This document shows positions 14,247 to 39,508 of a stretch of DNA of 64,000 bases, one piece after another. The stretch covers positions 119,379-183,378 of the forward strand of contig VWZP01008589.1 in the NCBI GenBank assembly GCA_013396995.1, given 5' to 3'. The stretch's first letter is position 1. Each line of letters starts with the position of its first letter. Made by a program: the position numbers and the translations under genes. The DNA is from Dicaeum eximium. Its lineage: Eukaryota; Chordata; Aves; Passeriformes; Dicaeidae. The notes beneath the pieces are model-generated. The model did no database searches. It had not been told where the DNA came from and worked only from the letters and a program-made list of their open reading frames with translations.

Positions 14247-15655
14247 AATGGAAGTTGGAGTTGGTCAGGCAATAAATCTGGTGAGGGATATGAATCAACA
14301 CATGAAGAGTTTTTCAGGTCTATCAGCAGTAGGAAGATCGGTAGTCCTGCTGCTGAATGGGGCAGGGGACCTGAAGTAGGATGAGAAGGAGACTTTATAG
14401 AACAAAAGGTGGGCCCTCCTCATCTCAGTCCCTGGGCAAGTGAAGAAGCAAATATTTCTGGAGGTCAATGTAGGAAAAGACAGGTTGGTTAAGAGTTGTT
14501 GGTATTGATCTGTGAAGGAGAAATCATGCCTGACTAGCCCAATAGCCTTTTAAAGGAGATGAGGAGCTTGGAGATGAGGGGACAATAGTGAATGTTATTT
14601 GTCCCAAGTTCAGCAAGGCTTTCTGAACAGACTCCCATAACATTCTCAATGGCAAACTGAAAAGATGTGACAGAACTGTGGGGGTCAAAGGGCTGTGATC
14701 AGCTGAGTAAATTCCAGTGCCTGGCACAAGAGCCAGTCACTAGTAGTATACTCCAGAGGTTGGTGCAAGAGCCAGTATTGTTCAACATCTGCATTAATAA
14801 CTTGGATGATGAAACAAAAAGTTTGGCAAACTGAAATCCAGGAGTAGTGAGTGATTGAGGAGGACCTTGACAGGATGGAGAAATGGATCAACAGGGATCT
14901 AGTGAAGTTTCACCAAGAGAAGAGCAAAGGCCCTGCCCCTGGGGAGGATTAACCTCATGTACCATTGGATACTGGGGGTTGACTGGCTGGGATGCAGCTG
15001 TGGAGAAAACTACCTGGCTGTCCTGGTGCTGAATGTGTCAGACACAATGTGACCTTGCACAAAAACCCAAGCAGCATCCTGGGTTGCTGGAGGCAGTGCA
15101 TTGCCATTAGGTTTGGGTGTTCTTTATAAAAGAGGTCACACCTGGAGTGCTGGATTCAGCTCCTCAGGGAAAGACATGCATGGACAGTCTGCTAAGTGGT
15201 TAACATAGCTGTTAACTGGTCTCTCAAAGGACCAGAAAGGTGATGAAGAAATTGAAGTATCTGTTAGCAAAGGAGGAGCCAAGACACTTGTTTAGCCTTG
15301 AGTAAAGAAAGCGTGGCATGGGCAGGATGGTGGTGGTAGTATCAATGGTTATAAGTACTTGAATTGGAGCATGTGATGAAGATGGAGCCAGACTCTTCTC
15401 ATTGGTGCATCCTGACACGATGGAGGTCATGAACCAAAACTGAAATAGAGGAACTTCAATTTAAACATAAGAAAAGAGCTTTGGGGGGTGATAAGAGCTC
15501 TGGCACAGGTTGCTGAGAAAGGCTGTGAGTCTCCATCTTTTGAGACTCAAAACTGGACTGGATTCAGCACTGCTCTAGCTGACCCTGCTTGAGCAGGAGG
15601 CGTGGAGTAGATGCCCTCTATATAGGTTCCTTCCCACCTCAACCATTCAGTGCTT
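14247..15655 (+). mobile_element. CR1 LINE, partial ORF2 to 3' end (decayed)
   Basis: The copy is in sense orientation with CR1 words spread along about 1.4 kb. Around 14330-14380 is the 'ggcaggggacctgaag' block. Near 14525-14670 are reverse-transcriptase codons that still read FSKAF and NILNGKLK with stops between. Near 14790-14810 is a FNICINNLDD-like stretch. It ends with 'agctgaccctgcttgagcaggagg' -type sequence and 'ggttccttcccacctcaacc', as CR1 copies do. Stop codons and internal deletions make it inactive. The 5' boundary is approximate. Confidence 0.8.
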
Positions 15656-16985
15656 GGGTGGTAGTAGACCATTTCAGTCTTGGAGGCTGGTCATATTATA
15701 TAAACATAAGCCCAGTTACAAAAAATTAGAAGCCACTTAATTTTGTTTGGAACCAGTTAGTAAACAATTCTTAGCAACTTCAAATGATAAAATTTGTGAA
15801 AAAGTTTCAAAATGTCAACAAATTCACAGCTTTTACAGACACTTTCACTGATGTGAGGAATTCTGATTTTGAAACCAGAATATAATTTGGGAGTAAGTGG
15901 TAGTTTATCATACTGTGTTGTGCAACAAGTACTTAGTAACATCTGGTTTTTTAATCTGTTTCCTATTTTATTTATTTTTAAAACATGACCTTATGTATAA
16001 GTAGAAGATGGGAATGTAAAACTAAGGTAGTATTAATTTCCTTGGTCAGTCAGGTGTTGGAGAGCTTTTTCAATGCATTGTCCATTTCACAATGCCCTTC
16101 CAGCAAGGAGTGTGCAATCTCTATTCTGTTGTTTTCTTCTTTACAACCCTTCCCTTTTAGTTGGTTGACTTGCTGTAAGGCCCAGCCAGCATTCTCTAAC
16201 ACATCCTGGCATAAAGTATCATCTTCCTTCGCTCCCTTATGTAGTTTGTGGCTCCCATTGGAACTGTTTAACTACTTACACCCTGTCATTTTTTCCAGTG
16301 ATTAACAGCTTTGTTCGTACTCGCTCATTTGTGTGAGGCCAAGCAAAGACAGAAAAGTGCTAATAGGGCTAAAACAAGAGAGATTAGACTTGCTGTCACA
16401 GAGTTCTAAATTCATTTTCCAAATGCAGTTAAAATCAAGCTAAATAGCATAGAGACTTGACAAGCGTTGATGTAACAATTGTTATAAAACTGAGGGCCTA
16501 TAATTTGTACAAAGGCATTATTATGAACAGTGGGTAACCTTTCTCATCTTGGCTTGGTCAAGAAAAATCAATTTTATTGTTTGAATGCAGGAATTTTTCA
16601 CAGGGTATTTTTGATTTTTACCTGCACTCTTTGAGAGGAAAAAAAAAAAAGCTAATGTGCTAGCAAAGTTTGCAGGTGTTTGGAATAAATAGTGGGAATT
16701 GGTCAGCGAAATCAGGATAGATTCTTGGCACTTGTCAAAGTTGATAAGAGTAAATATAAAAGGTAGTTAAAGGGATATTGAAAAACAGTGGTGGATGTGA
16801 GAATTCAATTTTAAATAACCAAAAGATACCCCCCGGTTTGGGAAGTCTTAATAGTCAGAATAGATTCTTCCCCTCCCCTCTGCTAATTGCATGAACTTGT
16901 TAAAAAAAAAAATTGTTCCCAGAGAATGTATGTTCATAATATTGTGAAGGGGTTTTTTTCATGTCAAATTGCTTTTTAATTCACT

Positions 16986-17025
16986 TATTTTTATTTTATT
17001 TTATTTTTATTTTATTTTATTTTAT
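16986..17025. repeat. (TTTTA)n simple repeat
   Basis: About forty bases alternate TTTTA and TTTTTA units. This is a length-variable microsatellite candidate in the intron with no coding role. Confidence 0.85.
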
Positions 17026-18159
17026 AACTTAGTTTTATTTTTAACCAGTTTTTCTGCACGTTTTAAGTTTTGATCAAGGCTAAAGAGTAAGACAGATTCC
17101 AGTGTTCTTGTTTCCAGTGCCACAGTATTCCCTTTTATAACCTCTGTTAGGTTGGTTGTTACTGAACAAGATGTGTTTCACCTGTTGAGTTTCCAAAGGA
17201 TATGTGAACTAGTAGCAAGTTGCTCATTGGTGATTGCCATCAGCAAGACCATTCTTAGAAATACTGGCTTGTGTTCTGCTAAAATTATCTTCTCCAGTGT
17301 TACCAAAAACCCCTCAAAACCAAACAGCCCACTCCCATAAATCTCCTCAAAGTTGAAGTTGATCTCAAGTACTTCAGAAGTTTTTTATAAATTCAGGTGT
17401 ATATTAAAAAATTGCATTCTTATGTAAAGTCATTTGCTCTTTTATCCTAAAAGTTTTGTTTCGTTGACACATGTCTACAAATTAAACTTTTAGTTAAGCT
17501 TTTTTCAGTTTTTGCTAGCTATTGTTTCATTTGAAGACATTGAGGTATCCATCTTACATTAAAAGCAGGCAAAAGGTAATTTCTGTCTAGGTTGAGATTA
17601 CTGTGTAAACTCACTATGTTGGGACAAAGATCTTTATTCTGTTTGTGTGTATGTGTACTTGTTTGGGTTCTTTTTTTTCTGTGTGCATTTTTTTTGTTGA
17701 GGTTATTTTTTTTTAAACCTAGGATGATTTGTCAGATACCAAAACAAGATTTATCTTGTGCCTGAACTAATCTTGGTTTCCTGCTGTTCTGCAGTAGACT
17801 GCTGTCAAGGGAAAAGTTTGTCATAAAGCAAATGCAACTGCATCTCATTCTGCTATGAGGGAAGGGTGAAGATACAGTTGAGCCTTAAGACAGCAATTGC
17901 TCCTGGACTAAAAGTGCTTTGCTCTACAGCTAATAACTCCATTTCTTCATAGAGCTTCTTGAACTAGGAAAAATTCCTTGAATTAGAGCCTGAGGTTAAT
18001 GGACTTGGCACTTGGCTATAACACTTGTAGTTGTTACAGAGTTGCTACAATCCCACTGTTGTAGTTTGACCTGTGCTAGCTTATGAACCACTGTTGTGTT
18101 GGTCTGGGCCAAACCTGAGCGGTGCAAGGGGTGTGTAGTTCTTATGCAGTTGATACTAG

Positions 18160-18800
18160 GGAGCAAGTTGTCCATGACTTGGCAGTGCCCTTGTGGCCAA
18201 AAAGGCCAGTGGTATCCAGGGATGCCTTAGGAAGACCATTTCCAGCAGGTCAAGGGAAGTGATCTACTCAGCCCTGACGAGGTCATTCTGGAGTGCTGTG
18301 TCCAGTTCAGGGCTCCTCAGCACAAGAGAGACGTGGAGGTCTTGGAGTGGGTCCAGTGGAGTGCTATGAGGATGATTAAAGGACTGGAGTATCTCTCTGA
18401 GATAAATAGGACAGGCTGAGAGAGCTGAGCCTGCTCATCCTTGAGAAGCAACAACTGAGAGGTTACCATAATAATGTCTGTTGGTATCAGAAGGGAGGGT
18501 GCCAAGAGAAAGAAGCCAGACTCTTCTCAGTGGTACTGAGCAATAGGGCAAGAGGGATCAGGAAGAAACTGATGCACAGAAAGTTCCACCTGAATATGAG
18601 GAAGAACTTCTTCCCTGTGTGAGTGACTATGCACAGGAGCAGGTTGCCCAGAGAGGTTGTGGAGTCTCCCTCACTGGAGGCATTCAAGAATTGTCTAGGT
18701 GCAGTCCTATGCCATGTGCTCTAGGGTGACACTGCTTGAGCAGGGAGGTTAGATTAGATGACTGACTGTGGTCCCTTCCAAATTTCTTTAACTCTTCCAA
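18160..18800 (+). mobile_element. CR1 LINE 3' portion (about 640 bp)
   Basis: The segment follows the CR1 consensus order: 'aaaaaggccagtggtatcc', 'agcaggtcaagggaagtgat', 'gtgtccagttcagggctcctcagcacaag', 'gacaggctgagagagctgagcc', 'ggttgcccagagaggttgtggag' and the closing 'gattagatgactgactgtggtcccttccaa'. It is the best-preserved CR1 copy in the window and is sense relative to PHIP. The start may extend somewhat further upstream. Confidence 0.9.
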
Positions 18801-19626
18801 CACCTTTTGGTGTGTGAATGTTATATTACCTGCCTTGTCACAGTTCTGTAGATTATAAAATGTATCACTATTGCCATTCTTTGGCCTGATGAGGATATGG
18901 AGTGTGACTAATGTTTATGTATCCATGCAGAGAAGTATTATACTTGCTTGCTTTTTTATTGCATGAATAGCAGTTTAAAATTAATTTCAGTGAGCTTAAT
19001 TTTCTTCACTGACATTCTTGATGGAAGATTGCCATTTTGTTGAAGTGAATTCCTGCTCTTGGAACTTGTTAGTTTTTAAACTTGAAAAATATCACCAAGT
19101 TCTTTGAAACAAAGTTTTGTTAGTCAAAATCAGAAATTTCTGTAAGTTTTGGTAAATAAATTTGTAAATTTTTATTTGGTGGTTTTATGTGTATGCGTGT
19201 GTGTTTGTTTAGCTGTAGTGGGTAGCAGGAGTCTTATAAAATGAATGGTCTTACAAGCGATGGATAAATATTTGAGCAGACCTAAAGAAGCAGGTTGCCT
19301 TGGAGAAGATTTGAATGTGTGTTGGCATTCAGTTAATAGCTATGTGGAAGCTTTTACACTTTTTATATTTGAGGTAGGTTACTCCTTCATGGAAGCTGCC
19401 TCAGTACTCCTGAATTTGGGCACTTAAAGTTGGAAGTTATATTGCATCTTTGTACTATGCCTTGCAGTTCAATACTTTTTCCATGTCTGTATCATAGGCT
19501 ACTTTTGTATGTATTTTTCTCGAACTAGGGCAAAATGAGATAATTACTATAGTAAGCTGTTCATATGCGCAGGTGGTCCAGTGTTAAAATAAATTTTCCA
19601 TCCTTGTCAAGTATTTTAGTTTATGA

Positions 19627-19884
<258 letters not shown>

Positions 19885-21856
19885 TAATATGTCACCTAAT
19901 TGTTTCCAAAACCTGAATATGGGATAGATACACTGATGATGAATGAAAAGCAGAGTAAGTCCTTTACTACTGTTCCTCTCATATTTGCTTTTTTTAGTAG
20001 CCATGCTGGTTTACACACTAAAATAGTTTTGGTGTATGTATCTGAACACTAGATGTGATGGTGGTTGCTGATCTGTGTAGTTCATTGAGAAAACTGTTCA
20101 TTTTCAGTGGAAAGGATTTACCCTATATAGGTTCTTTCTTCTGGCTTTCTATTCTCTTGCAAAAACATAAGCAAAACAAGGAACTGCTGCCACAGAATTA
20201 GATTAGGAAGTCAGAGAGAGAACAATTGCGTGGTGTCTTGTAACAAATTTTGGTTCACAACAAGTTGTCTTTATTTAAGCTTTAGGAGCCGTTTTTAAAT
20301 ACTAATGTTTTTAGTATTTTTAACTATTTGCTTTTTTTTGTTGTTGTTAAGTCATAAATACTAGACAGATGTCTGAAATCAGTACTGAAGTTGCAGGTTT
20401 CCCAAGGAATGGGATTTATGAAACCACATAGATGTCAGTGTAATATTTAGAGTTCTTGGTAAGTAGTCAGTTTCAGTAGAGACAAAGATTTCATAAACAC
20501 TTCAGGCCAGTCCAGGATGCTTTGGCTGCATTTATTGCCTTCCTACAGACACCGGATGAATTGATACCTGTGTGGATTCAGGAGCTTGATTGTGTCCTTT
20601 TAACCTCATGTCAGATTGCTTGAACAATGCTGATAGAAGTACAGTTCAGGTTTCCTATTTCGCCTTGCAGTCCGAACTTCTAAAATTCTTTCAAGGCAGT
20701 TGTAAATATAATTTTCCCTTTTGCTCACATACATGTTGCTTTGTCCCATGGGGAGATGTGTAGTCCAAGGAATGGGACACCTTGAAGTGTTTTGAACAGG
20801 CCTATTTATTTTTTCACTTATTACTTCAGGCATAGAAGAGACTCATTTTCATATTTATTTTGTTTTGAGCAGCAAGCTAAATCACAGGCATTAAAATCGT
20901 ATGTGCTGTGGTTTACATGTGATTTACTTACCAGGAAATGGGCTCTATGTTTTGGGTTTATTTTGTATGTGACATGGCAGAATGCATTAAAGATTTTATG
21001 AGAGAATTCTCTTGACTGTAACAACAGGTTTTTTTTCAAAGAGAGGAGTATAACAACCTGAAATAAAATGGGAAATGGAGAGGGGCAATATGTTTCTGCA
21101 GCCACAGAGTTTTGCTGGCATTCCTTTGCTGACTGGTGTCCTGGTCTAATTGCTTGAAAGAAAGTTCCCAGTTTAGATCATGATTACTTCAGGTGTTAAA
21201 TAAAGCGGCCATAGATATTAATTGTGGTTGCTGAATTTTTATTTTGGAGGGCCTGGGACTGAACTTATCTCTGCACTTTTAGGTAAATCCAGTGTTCTTC
21301 ATGTTTAAGTGGTTGTTGGCAAATGGTTGTATTTCACATTTCAGTAAAATCCAAGTTGCTGTAGATGGCCTCATATAGTCAGTGGATAAACAGTCATGAA
21401 CGGTTGTGTTGTATAGCATCTGTATAATGAAATGGTGCCAGTTCTTTTCAATCTAGGCACTACAACTACTAAAGTCTCTAGTGGGGTATGTAAATTTGCA
21501 TGCATCAGTAGGGAATTGTTCTTGCCTTACATTTTTACTCCGCAACCTTCAGTGTGATGTTAGTTAGATGAGTTTTAGGTTTATAATTGGTTCTGGAAAC
21601 TGCATCATAATTGTTTCCTGTTCCACCTGACACCTGAAGGATTGAAAGCCTCTAAATTCAAGCTTTGTTCATGTTTTGTTTCAAATTAAAAGGTGTTCTC
21701 AGCACATTTTTGAGTCATAGTCATCTGGGAGATGTTGTCCTTGCTAGAAAGACATTACTTCTATTTTGCCTAAAGACAGTGGAAATAAGGCAGTATACAT
21801 TTTTCCTTACTAGCTTAGTTGGTCTTTATTGTGTTCATGTAGCAAGGTTGTAGAAC

Positions 21857-21876
21857 GGGGGGGGGTGGGGGGGGGG
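21857..21876 (+). repeat. G-rich tract (G9-T-G10)
   Basis: Nine G, a T and ten G occur in a row on the sense strand. A run like this can fold as a G-quadruplex in DNA or in the intron RNA. It directly precedes the dispersed repeat at about 21881 and may be part of that repeat. Confidence 0.9.
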
Positions 21877-21880
21877 TTCT

Positions 21881-22290
21881 GTGAGAAGTTGCTGGAAGCT
21901 TCATCCATGTCCAACAGAGCCTATGCCAGCCAGCTCCAAGATAAATCCACTGCTGGCCAAGGCTCAGCACATCAGTGGTGGTGATAGTGCCACGGGGATA
22001 ATGTAGTTAAGAACGAGGAGAAAAATCCCAGGGTGGCTGCAGTTGAGAGAGAGAAGTGAAATTTGTGAGAGAAACAGTCCTGCAGACACTATCATGAGTG
22101 AAGAAGGAGGAGGAGGAGGTGTTTCAGATGCTGGAATAGAGATTCCCCTGCAGCCTGTGGGGAAGACTGGTGAGGCAGCTGCCCCCCTGCAGTCTGTAGA
22201 AACTTTGTGTTCTGGTTCTGCTGAAAAGTGTGACTTGCAGAACCCATGCGGGGTAATAGAAACAAATACTGTCTTATCTAGTTCCTGCAC
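21881..22290 (+). mobile_element. dispersed repeat, family not certain
   Basis: The words 'agttgctggaagcttcatcc', 'atgtccaacagagcc', 'gccagccagctccaagat' and 'attcccctgcagcc' match a repeat I recall as common in bird genomes, but I cannot name its family with confidence. It keeps an 84-codon open frame (22043-22297) with an EEGGGGG stretch. That frame is probably repeat-derived rather than a gene. The composition is clearly more GC-rich than the surrounding intron. Confidence 0.5.
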
Positions 22291-22806
22291 TACTTAAGTT
22301 TCTGACTGCAAAAACCTTTCTGTCCACCTTTATTTTCCTGTCTCTGCTGAGATTATTCTTTCTAGGGAATAATAAACAGCATTGTGTAATAGTCTGTGTA
22401 AGATTTCCAACCCAAGATTAATTTGTGTGTTGCTTGGCAGTTTCAGTTCATCCCACAAGTGTGTGTATTGGTAGGAAACTGAACCAATTTTACTCCATAC
22501 CTTGGTAGTGCAGTCATCAATTCTCTCTCGGTGCTGAAGTTGTTTTAGGATTCACTTTTGACAGATGCTTTTTAATAGGTATATAATTTGTCAGAGTTGT
22601 GGATATAACCTTGGAAACATGAGCTGTGGTGTAAGCCAAATGCCCTTGCTAGTAGAATTGCAACAGTATTTTAAGAGTTGTGGATTGTCCCATTCAGATC
22701 AGATAATAACACATGAATTTGTTTGAACCCTAGTACTGATGTCTTGCCAAGGTGCTACAGAATTTACAATTTTACCTTAGTAAAATTTTTCTCTTTTGTT
22801 TTCCTT

Positions 22807-22843
22807 TCCCCCTGCCTTATTTTTTCCCCCCCATTCCCCCCCA
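22807..22843. repeat. C-rich tract
   Basis: Several runs of five to eight C are separated by short T/A spacers. This is low-complexity sequence with G-quadruplex potential on the minus strand. Confidence 0.7.
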
Positions 22844-23425
22844 TTTGTTGAGACTTGGCTGACAGTATTTTTTCTCTGCAGTGGAGATGTATAACATGCA
22901 CCTCTATAGTGACACTATAGCCAGCTGGCAGGGAGCAGGCTCATTTTGTGCGGATCTTTCCTTGGTTTGCTGTTTCTAAAAAGACCTCTGGGGACTCTCC
23001 GTGTGGTATTAGATCCACAATTTTTTTTTTTTTCCCTTGATGACCATCTTTATCTGTGACTGATTTCTACCTTTTCTAGTGTATGGTAGTTTTGGGTCTG
23101 CTTCCTTCCTACTTTCAGGTCTCTCTCGACGGATGAGGCTCTTATTTGCAGTTTTACATACCAGCAAGCACTCATACCCTTCTGTCTCACCTTCTTGGGT
23201 TTTTTGGTGGTGACTGCATTTTGAGGAGAATATGCAAGCTTCTTCATACTCTATATGAAGTTCTGAATATGAGGTTCTCATATTATGATAACAGAACCAC
23301 ATGAGCAGATACTATCTTTCAGATAATTATAGCATCCTTACTGACAAACTGATGTACAGGTTAGATGTGTGGACTGTGAGACTGTCAGTTTAGGGCATTT
23401 TCAGATTTGAAGAGTTGTGATTAGC

Positions 23426-23693
23426 AGCACAAGGTCCTGCTGGAGGCCAGTCACTAGAGGTGTACCACAGGGTACACCACAGGGTTTGGTACTGATACTG
23501 GTACTCTCTGATGCATCATTTAAGGACCTGGGTGACAGAACATGAGTGTGCCTTCAGTAGATGCCCAGAAGATAACAAAACCTGAGTGGTGGATAGAGCA
23601 TCATGTTCTAGCTGACCCTACTTGAGCAAGGAGTTTGGAGTAGACCAAAGTATCTTCTTTCCTCAACAATTCTGTGATTCTGTCCTCTGCTCA
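23426..23693 (+). mobile_element. CR1 LINE fragment, internally deleted
   Basis: It begins with 'ggtcctgctggaggccagtcactagaggtgtaccacaggg', the CR1 reverse-transcriptase region that precedes the FADDTK motif. It then jumps to 'tctagctgaccctacttgagc' and the end words 'caacaattctgtgattctgt'. A large internal deletion joins ORF2 sequence to the 3' end. There is a small local duplication of 'accacagggt' near 23464-23485. Confidence 0.8.
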
Positions 23694-24927
23694 TTGCTGT
23701 AACTCAGACTCTCATTACTGTTCCCTGGTCTGACACTGTGGCAGTCTAGCTAGTTAGAAGGGGCAAATGTATTCCACAGAATGTTAGCATGGAAGTTTTA
23801 TGCATAGGTAGAAATAGTATAGGCTGTATCATTGCTCTTCTCACCCAAGAGACAAAAAATATAATTATTAGCAAGCTTCTGTAACTATTTCCTTTACCTA
23901 GGAGACCTGGTTCTATTTTATTAAAGGTAGGTTATAGTATTGCCATGCCTTCTGCTGTCTTTAAAGTGTAAATGCTAGATTAGAGAGGCAGATGTGCAGA
24001 GGCACTATAAGTAGATGGAATAGGAAAAACTGGTGAAATTTTATGAGGGTGGTGTCACATTGTAACTTGTTGTAGCACCTGTGTGTGTCCAGTAGCATAT
24101 CAGTGCTCTGATTGTTAAAACCCAACTTTGTATTGCTTTTGAACCTAAGTAATTTAATTAAATGTTTACAATAAACCTTGTCTGTCAGTGTGTGTGCAGT
24201 GTTCAGATGTCATGGTCTTGAGCCATGGTGCAGTGCAGATGCTCAGACTTTCAGGAAGGCACAGAAATGCAATAAAAATGGAAGAAATGAGATCTGAATT
24301 TTTTGATAGGGCTGCGAATTTGTTGTCTACAGGCAAGTAGCTGTTAGAATTGTGTGGGAAGACCAGCAAAACTTGAGTTAAGTATGAATATGTAGATGAA
24401 ACCTCTTGAGTTTGTTAAGAAAGAATGGTCATTTCGGTGTTTGTTAATGTGAATATTTAAGCAGGTTTGTAGTAGTTTGACCTAATAATGGAATAGCTGT
24501 TCATACATGCTCTTTACCTAACTTGTGGTAAGTATGGTAATGATGAAACTAGGAAGATAAGGAATATATGTGCGTATAAATGATAGACTGTACCAGTTAT
24601 TAATTCATTTTCACGTTTAATGTAAATCCTTATTTTCATGTATTGCAACAGCTTCTTCAGTTTGTGCTGGATTTTTGGAAAAAATGTCTTACTGAAGCAT
24701 AAAGCAACTTGCTCTAGGATTTGAGATCTGTATTGTAAATGCATCATGATTTGTATATATTGTTGAGAATCAATGTAAACTTGTGTTTTGAATGCAGTGT
24801 GGAAAACTGTTAAAAGCATGGGTGGGAGTATCTGCATGTCACTAGTTCTGTTTTTCACTTCACTGTGCTAACTCTAGCATCAAAACAGCCAATGGCATGG
24901 TTGAAATTATTTCTAACTTACTTCTAG

Positions 24928-32670
<7,743 letters not shown>

Positions 32671-32711
32671 GACAAAGTTGACAGCATTCAGTTTTCTAAT
32701 AGTAGTAGCAG
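32671..32711 (+). CDS. PHIP: PHIP window exon 8 (41-nt small exon, WD repeat 5)
   Basis: This very short exon encodes DKVDSIQFSNSSS plus the first two bases of an Arg codon, then donor gtaagc. It holds the first strand of WD repeat 5. Human PHIP has FSNTSNRF here as remembered, so the SSS is a local substitution. The frame fits only if both this exon and exon 9 are included, which supports the call despite its size. Confidence 0.95.
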
Positions 32712-37167
<4,456 letters not shown>

Positions 37168-39123
37168 TGAAGTATGATTTATGTATAGACCAAGATCCTG
37201 CATCTGGTGAAGTCATGAGAAATTCCTTTTCAGTTCAGTGGGGCAAAGAGTAAATCTGTAAAATGTTAAAAGTTGTTTCTTTGGCTGTATTTCATAGTGT
37301 TTTACTTTTGTATACTTGATCCACACAAAAGTGGAATGTTAGTTGCATTGTCAGAGATCATGTGTAAGAGACAGGGTGACAAAAATCCTCCTTTAGTGCT
37401 TTTTGTCCTGCCTGGGAAGCCAAGGTGGAACTTGGTTTATTTTTGCATTACTAATTCTTAATCTGGCTAAAGCTGTTCAGGAGTCCCCTGGTCTCATACA
37501 AGGTTGTTGCCTTGGCCCGTTGGATGGAATACTGTCAGTCTTTCTGTGTAGAGCTCCTCCACATGCAGGTTTCAGATTTGGTCTGTTCTGCACTAAACTA
37601 ATTCTCCTGCAAGATGAATGCAATAGGTATTTTCATCTGTTTCTTGATATTAAGTGGGTTTTTGTACATACATCTTTCCTCAAAAATTTAATGATGTATT
37701 GTGCAATTCAGACTTTGTCTCATGGACAAAATTACAAAAGCCTTTGTAGAATATCCACAATCATTTGGAATGCTTGAGAGTAGGCAAATGGGCTTCAGCT
37801 GTAGTGGAATGGCAGTCTTGGAGACCAGCATAAGGAAAATCATCTGAAGAAGAGACCTACCATAGATATATTCACAAGAAGATAAGGGACATTTAGAAAT
37901 GCACTCAAGCCAGGAAGGTCACTGAACCTAAAGAAAGGTTTTGAGATGCACAGTACAGCAGGGTTCATAAGGTCTGTGAGAAAATTGAGCCAATCTTAAT
38001 CAGAGAGACTGCAATCTAGATTCTTTCAGCAATGACCTGTGTTGAGTAGTGTTCTCTCTGCAGTGGTTCTGTAACTGAGCTTATGAAGTATCCAAGACAA
38101 TTAGATTGGAGCTATAGCATGCATCTTCATTACTCGGTGCTATTCACTGTTGCCAGTTGAGGTGTATGTTCTCCTTTCATGGTTAGCTTGCATTTCCAGT
38201 TCTACTTACATTGGATGTATGATGTTTTTCAAGGAGTTTAGGTCAGAAGAGTCTGAACTTATCTGCTCTTTTTAAACCAAGTCCATTTAAGAGCTATCAG
38301 AATCTAAATTACAGGTGTCTATGGTATTAGGCAGCGCCCAAAAGACTGAAATTTTTTTCAACAGTGCCATGCAACATAAACACCTTAAAAAGGTAGTAGT
38401 CACATACATTTTAAGATGTTTGGAGTCAGAGATATTTGTAGACAATCAAAAGATCTCAGCAGCTAGTAATCTGTGCTTTATGCTGGTAACTAGTATGAGA
38501 AAGTCTGCCTGCTGTGTGAGGTGAGGGGAATTGTAAATCTGGCAATCAGTTCATATCAAACCAAGGAATTACACTGTATAAGCCAGATATGCAAGAGAGG
38601 CATCTCTCTATGGACTGAAGATTTCACCACTGTGTTTGATGCTTCAAAAGACATGGGTGGAAATTAGAGGTTTTCTTAGGTGATGGGTGGCAGGCAGAGG
38701 ACATTGTGCAGTCACCTCTGCAGAGCTGCAAAGTTTAAGTGTTCTAGTTTACTACACTGGGGGTAAATTAACTCATGCAGAGCTACCAGTCTTCTCTGTT
38801 TCCTAAATGGCGAATCAAATGGCAAATGTCTGTTTTACAATTCAAGAATCTCTCATTATCATTGCCTGGACTGTGGTACCAGAAGTAGCACGTGGTGATT
38901 TTCTCATTACAAATGTTCCTTAAAAAATGTTGCAGAACTTGGGGAAGTTGGTTGAATTAGCAAAATGATAGATGACTGTTGGCTTAATGCTAGTCCAGTC
39001 AGGTATTTCTGTCCTGGATAGATTGCTTTGTACATCTAAAGCCTTGTGGCAAATCCCTAAAGTAGAGTCGGGTATTTTAAAATTACTTTCCACCCTGCCC
39101 CAAATGCCTTCATTGTTAACATG

Positions 39124-39214
39124 AAAAAAAAAAACCCCCAAACAACAAAAACCAACAAACAAAACAAAAAACCCCCCAAAAATAATAAAACAAAACAAAA
39201 AAACCCCAAAACAT
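39124..39214. repeat. A/C-rich low-complexity tract
   Basis: About 90 bases consist almost only of A and C, in units such as aaacaaaac and ccccaaa. It may be a decayed tail or a simple expansion. It also creates a meaningless ORF on the other strand. Confidence 0.8.
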
Positions 39215-39468
39215 CAAGGGATGCAAGCAGTGTAAATATTAAATCTTTTATCCAGTCAGTGAATATGAAATTGCAAAGAAAATCATAGTAACCAAATATA
39301 CTGTTTGTTTTGTATTTAACTTAAACCTTGACTCCTCCCTTTATTTGTTCCTTGCTGGTTGCAATTTGGTCCAACTAGGTGACTCTGGTGGTCCTGCAGA
39401 GCATCCTTTCCCAGGTTTTTAAACTGAAGATTTGCTATTAAATCAATTGTCAAAATTGTGGTTAATTT

Positions 39469-39508
39469 GAACCATCCTTGGTCTGTTTGAACCATCTTTG
39501 GTCTGTTT
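39469..39508. repeat. 20-bp tandem duplication (two copies)
   Basis: The unit gaaccatccttggtctgttt is followed at once by a copy with one C-to-T change. The single mismatch suggests a fairly recent slippage or duplication event. Confidence 0.9.

Noticed and set aside
18317..18687. Minus-strand ORFs of 62 and 66 codons
   Set aside because: They fall within a CR1 copy that reads in the other direction.
24514..24858. 114-codon minus-strand ORF
   Set aside because: It is AT-rich with no recognisable domain and lies in an intron next to exon 4; this length is expected by chance in 64 kb.
37403..37777. 124-codon plus-strand ORF after exon 11
   Set aside because: It is the longest plus-strand frame in the intron but has no recognisable domain and no good flanking splice sites were evident.
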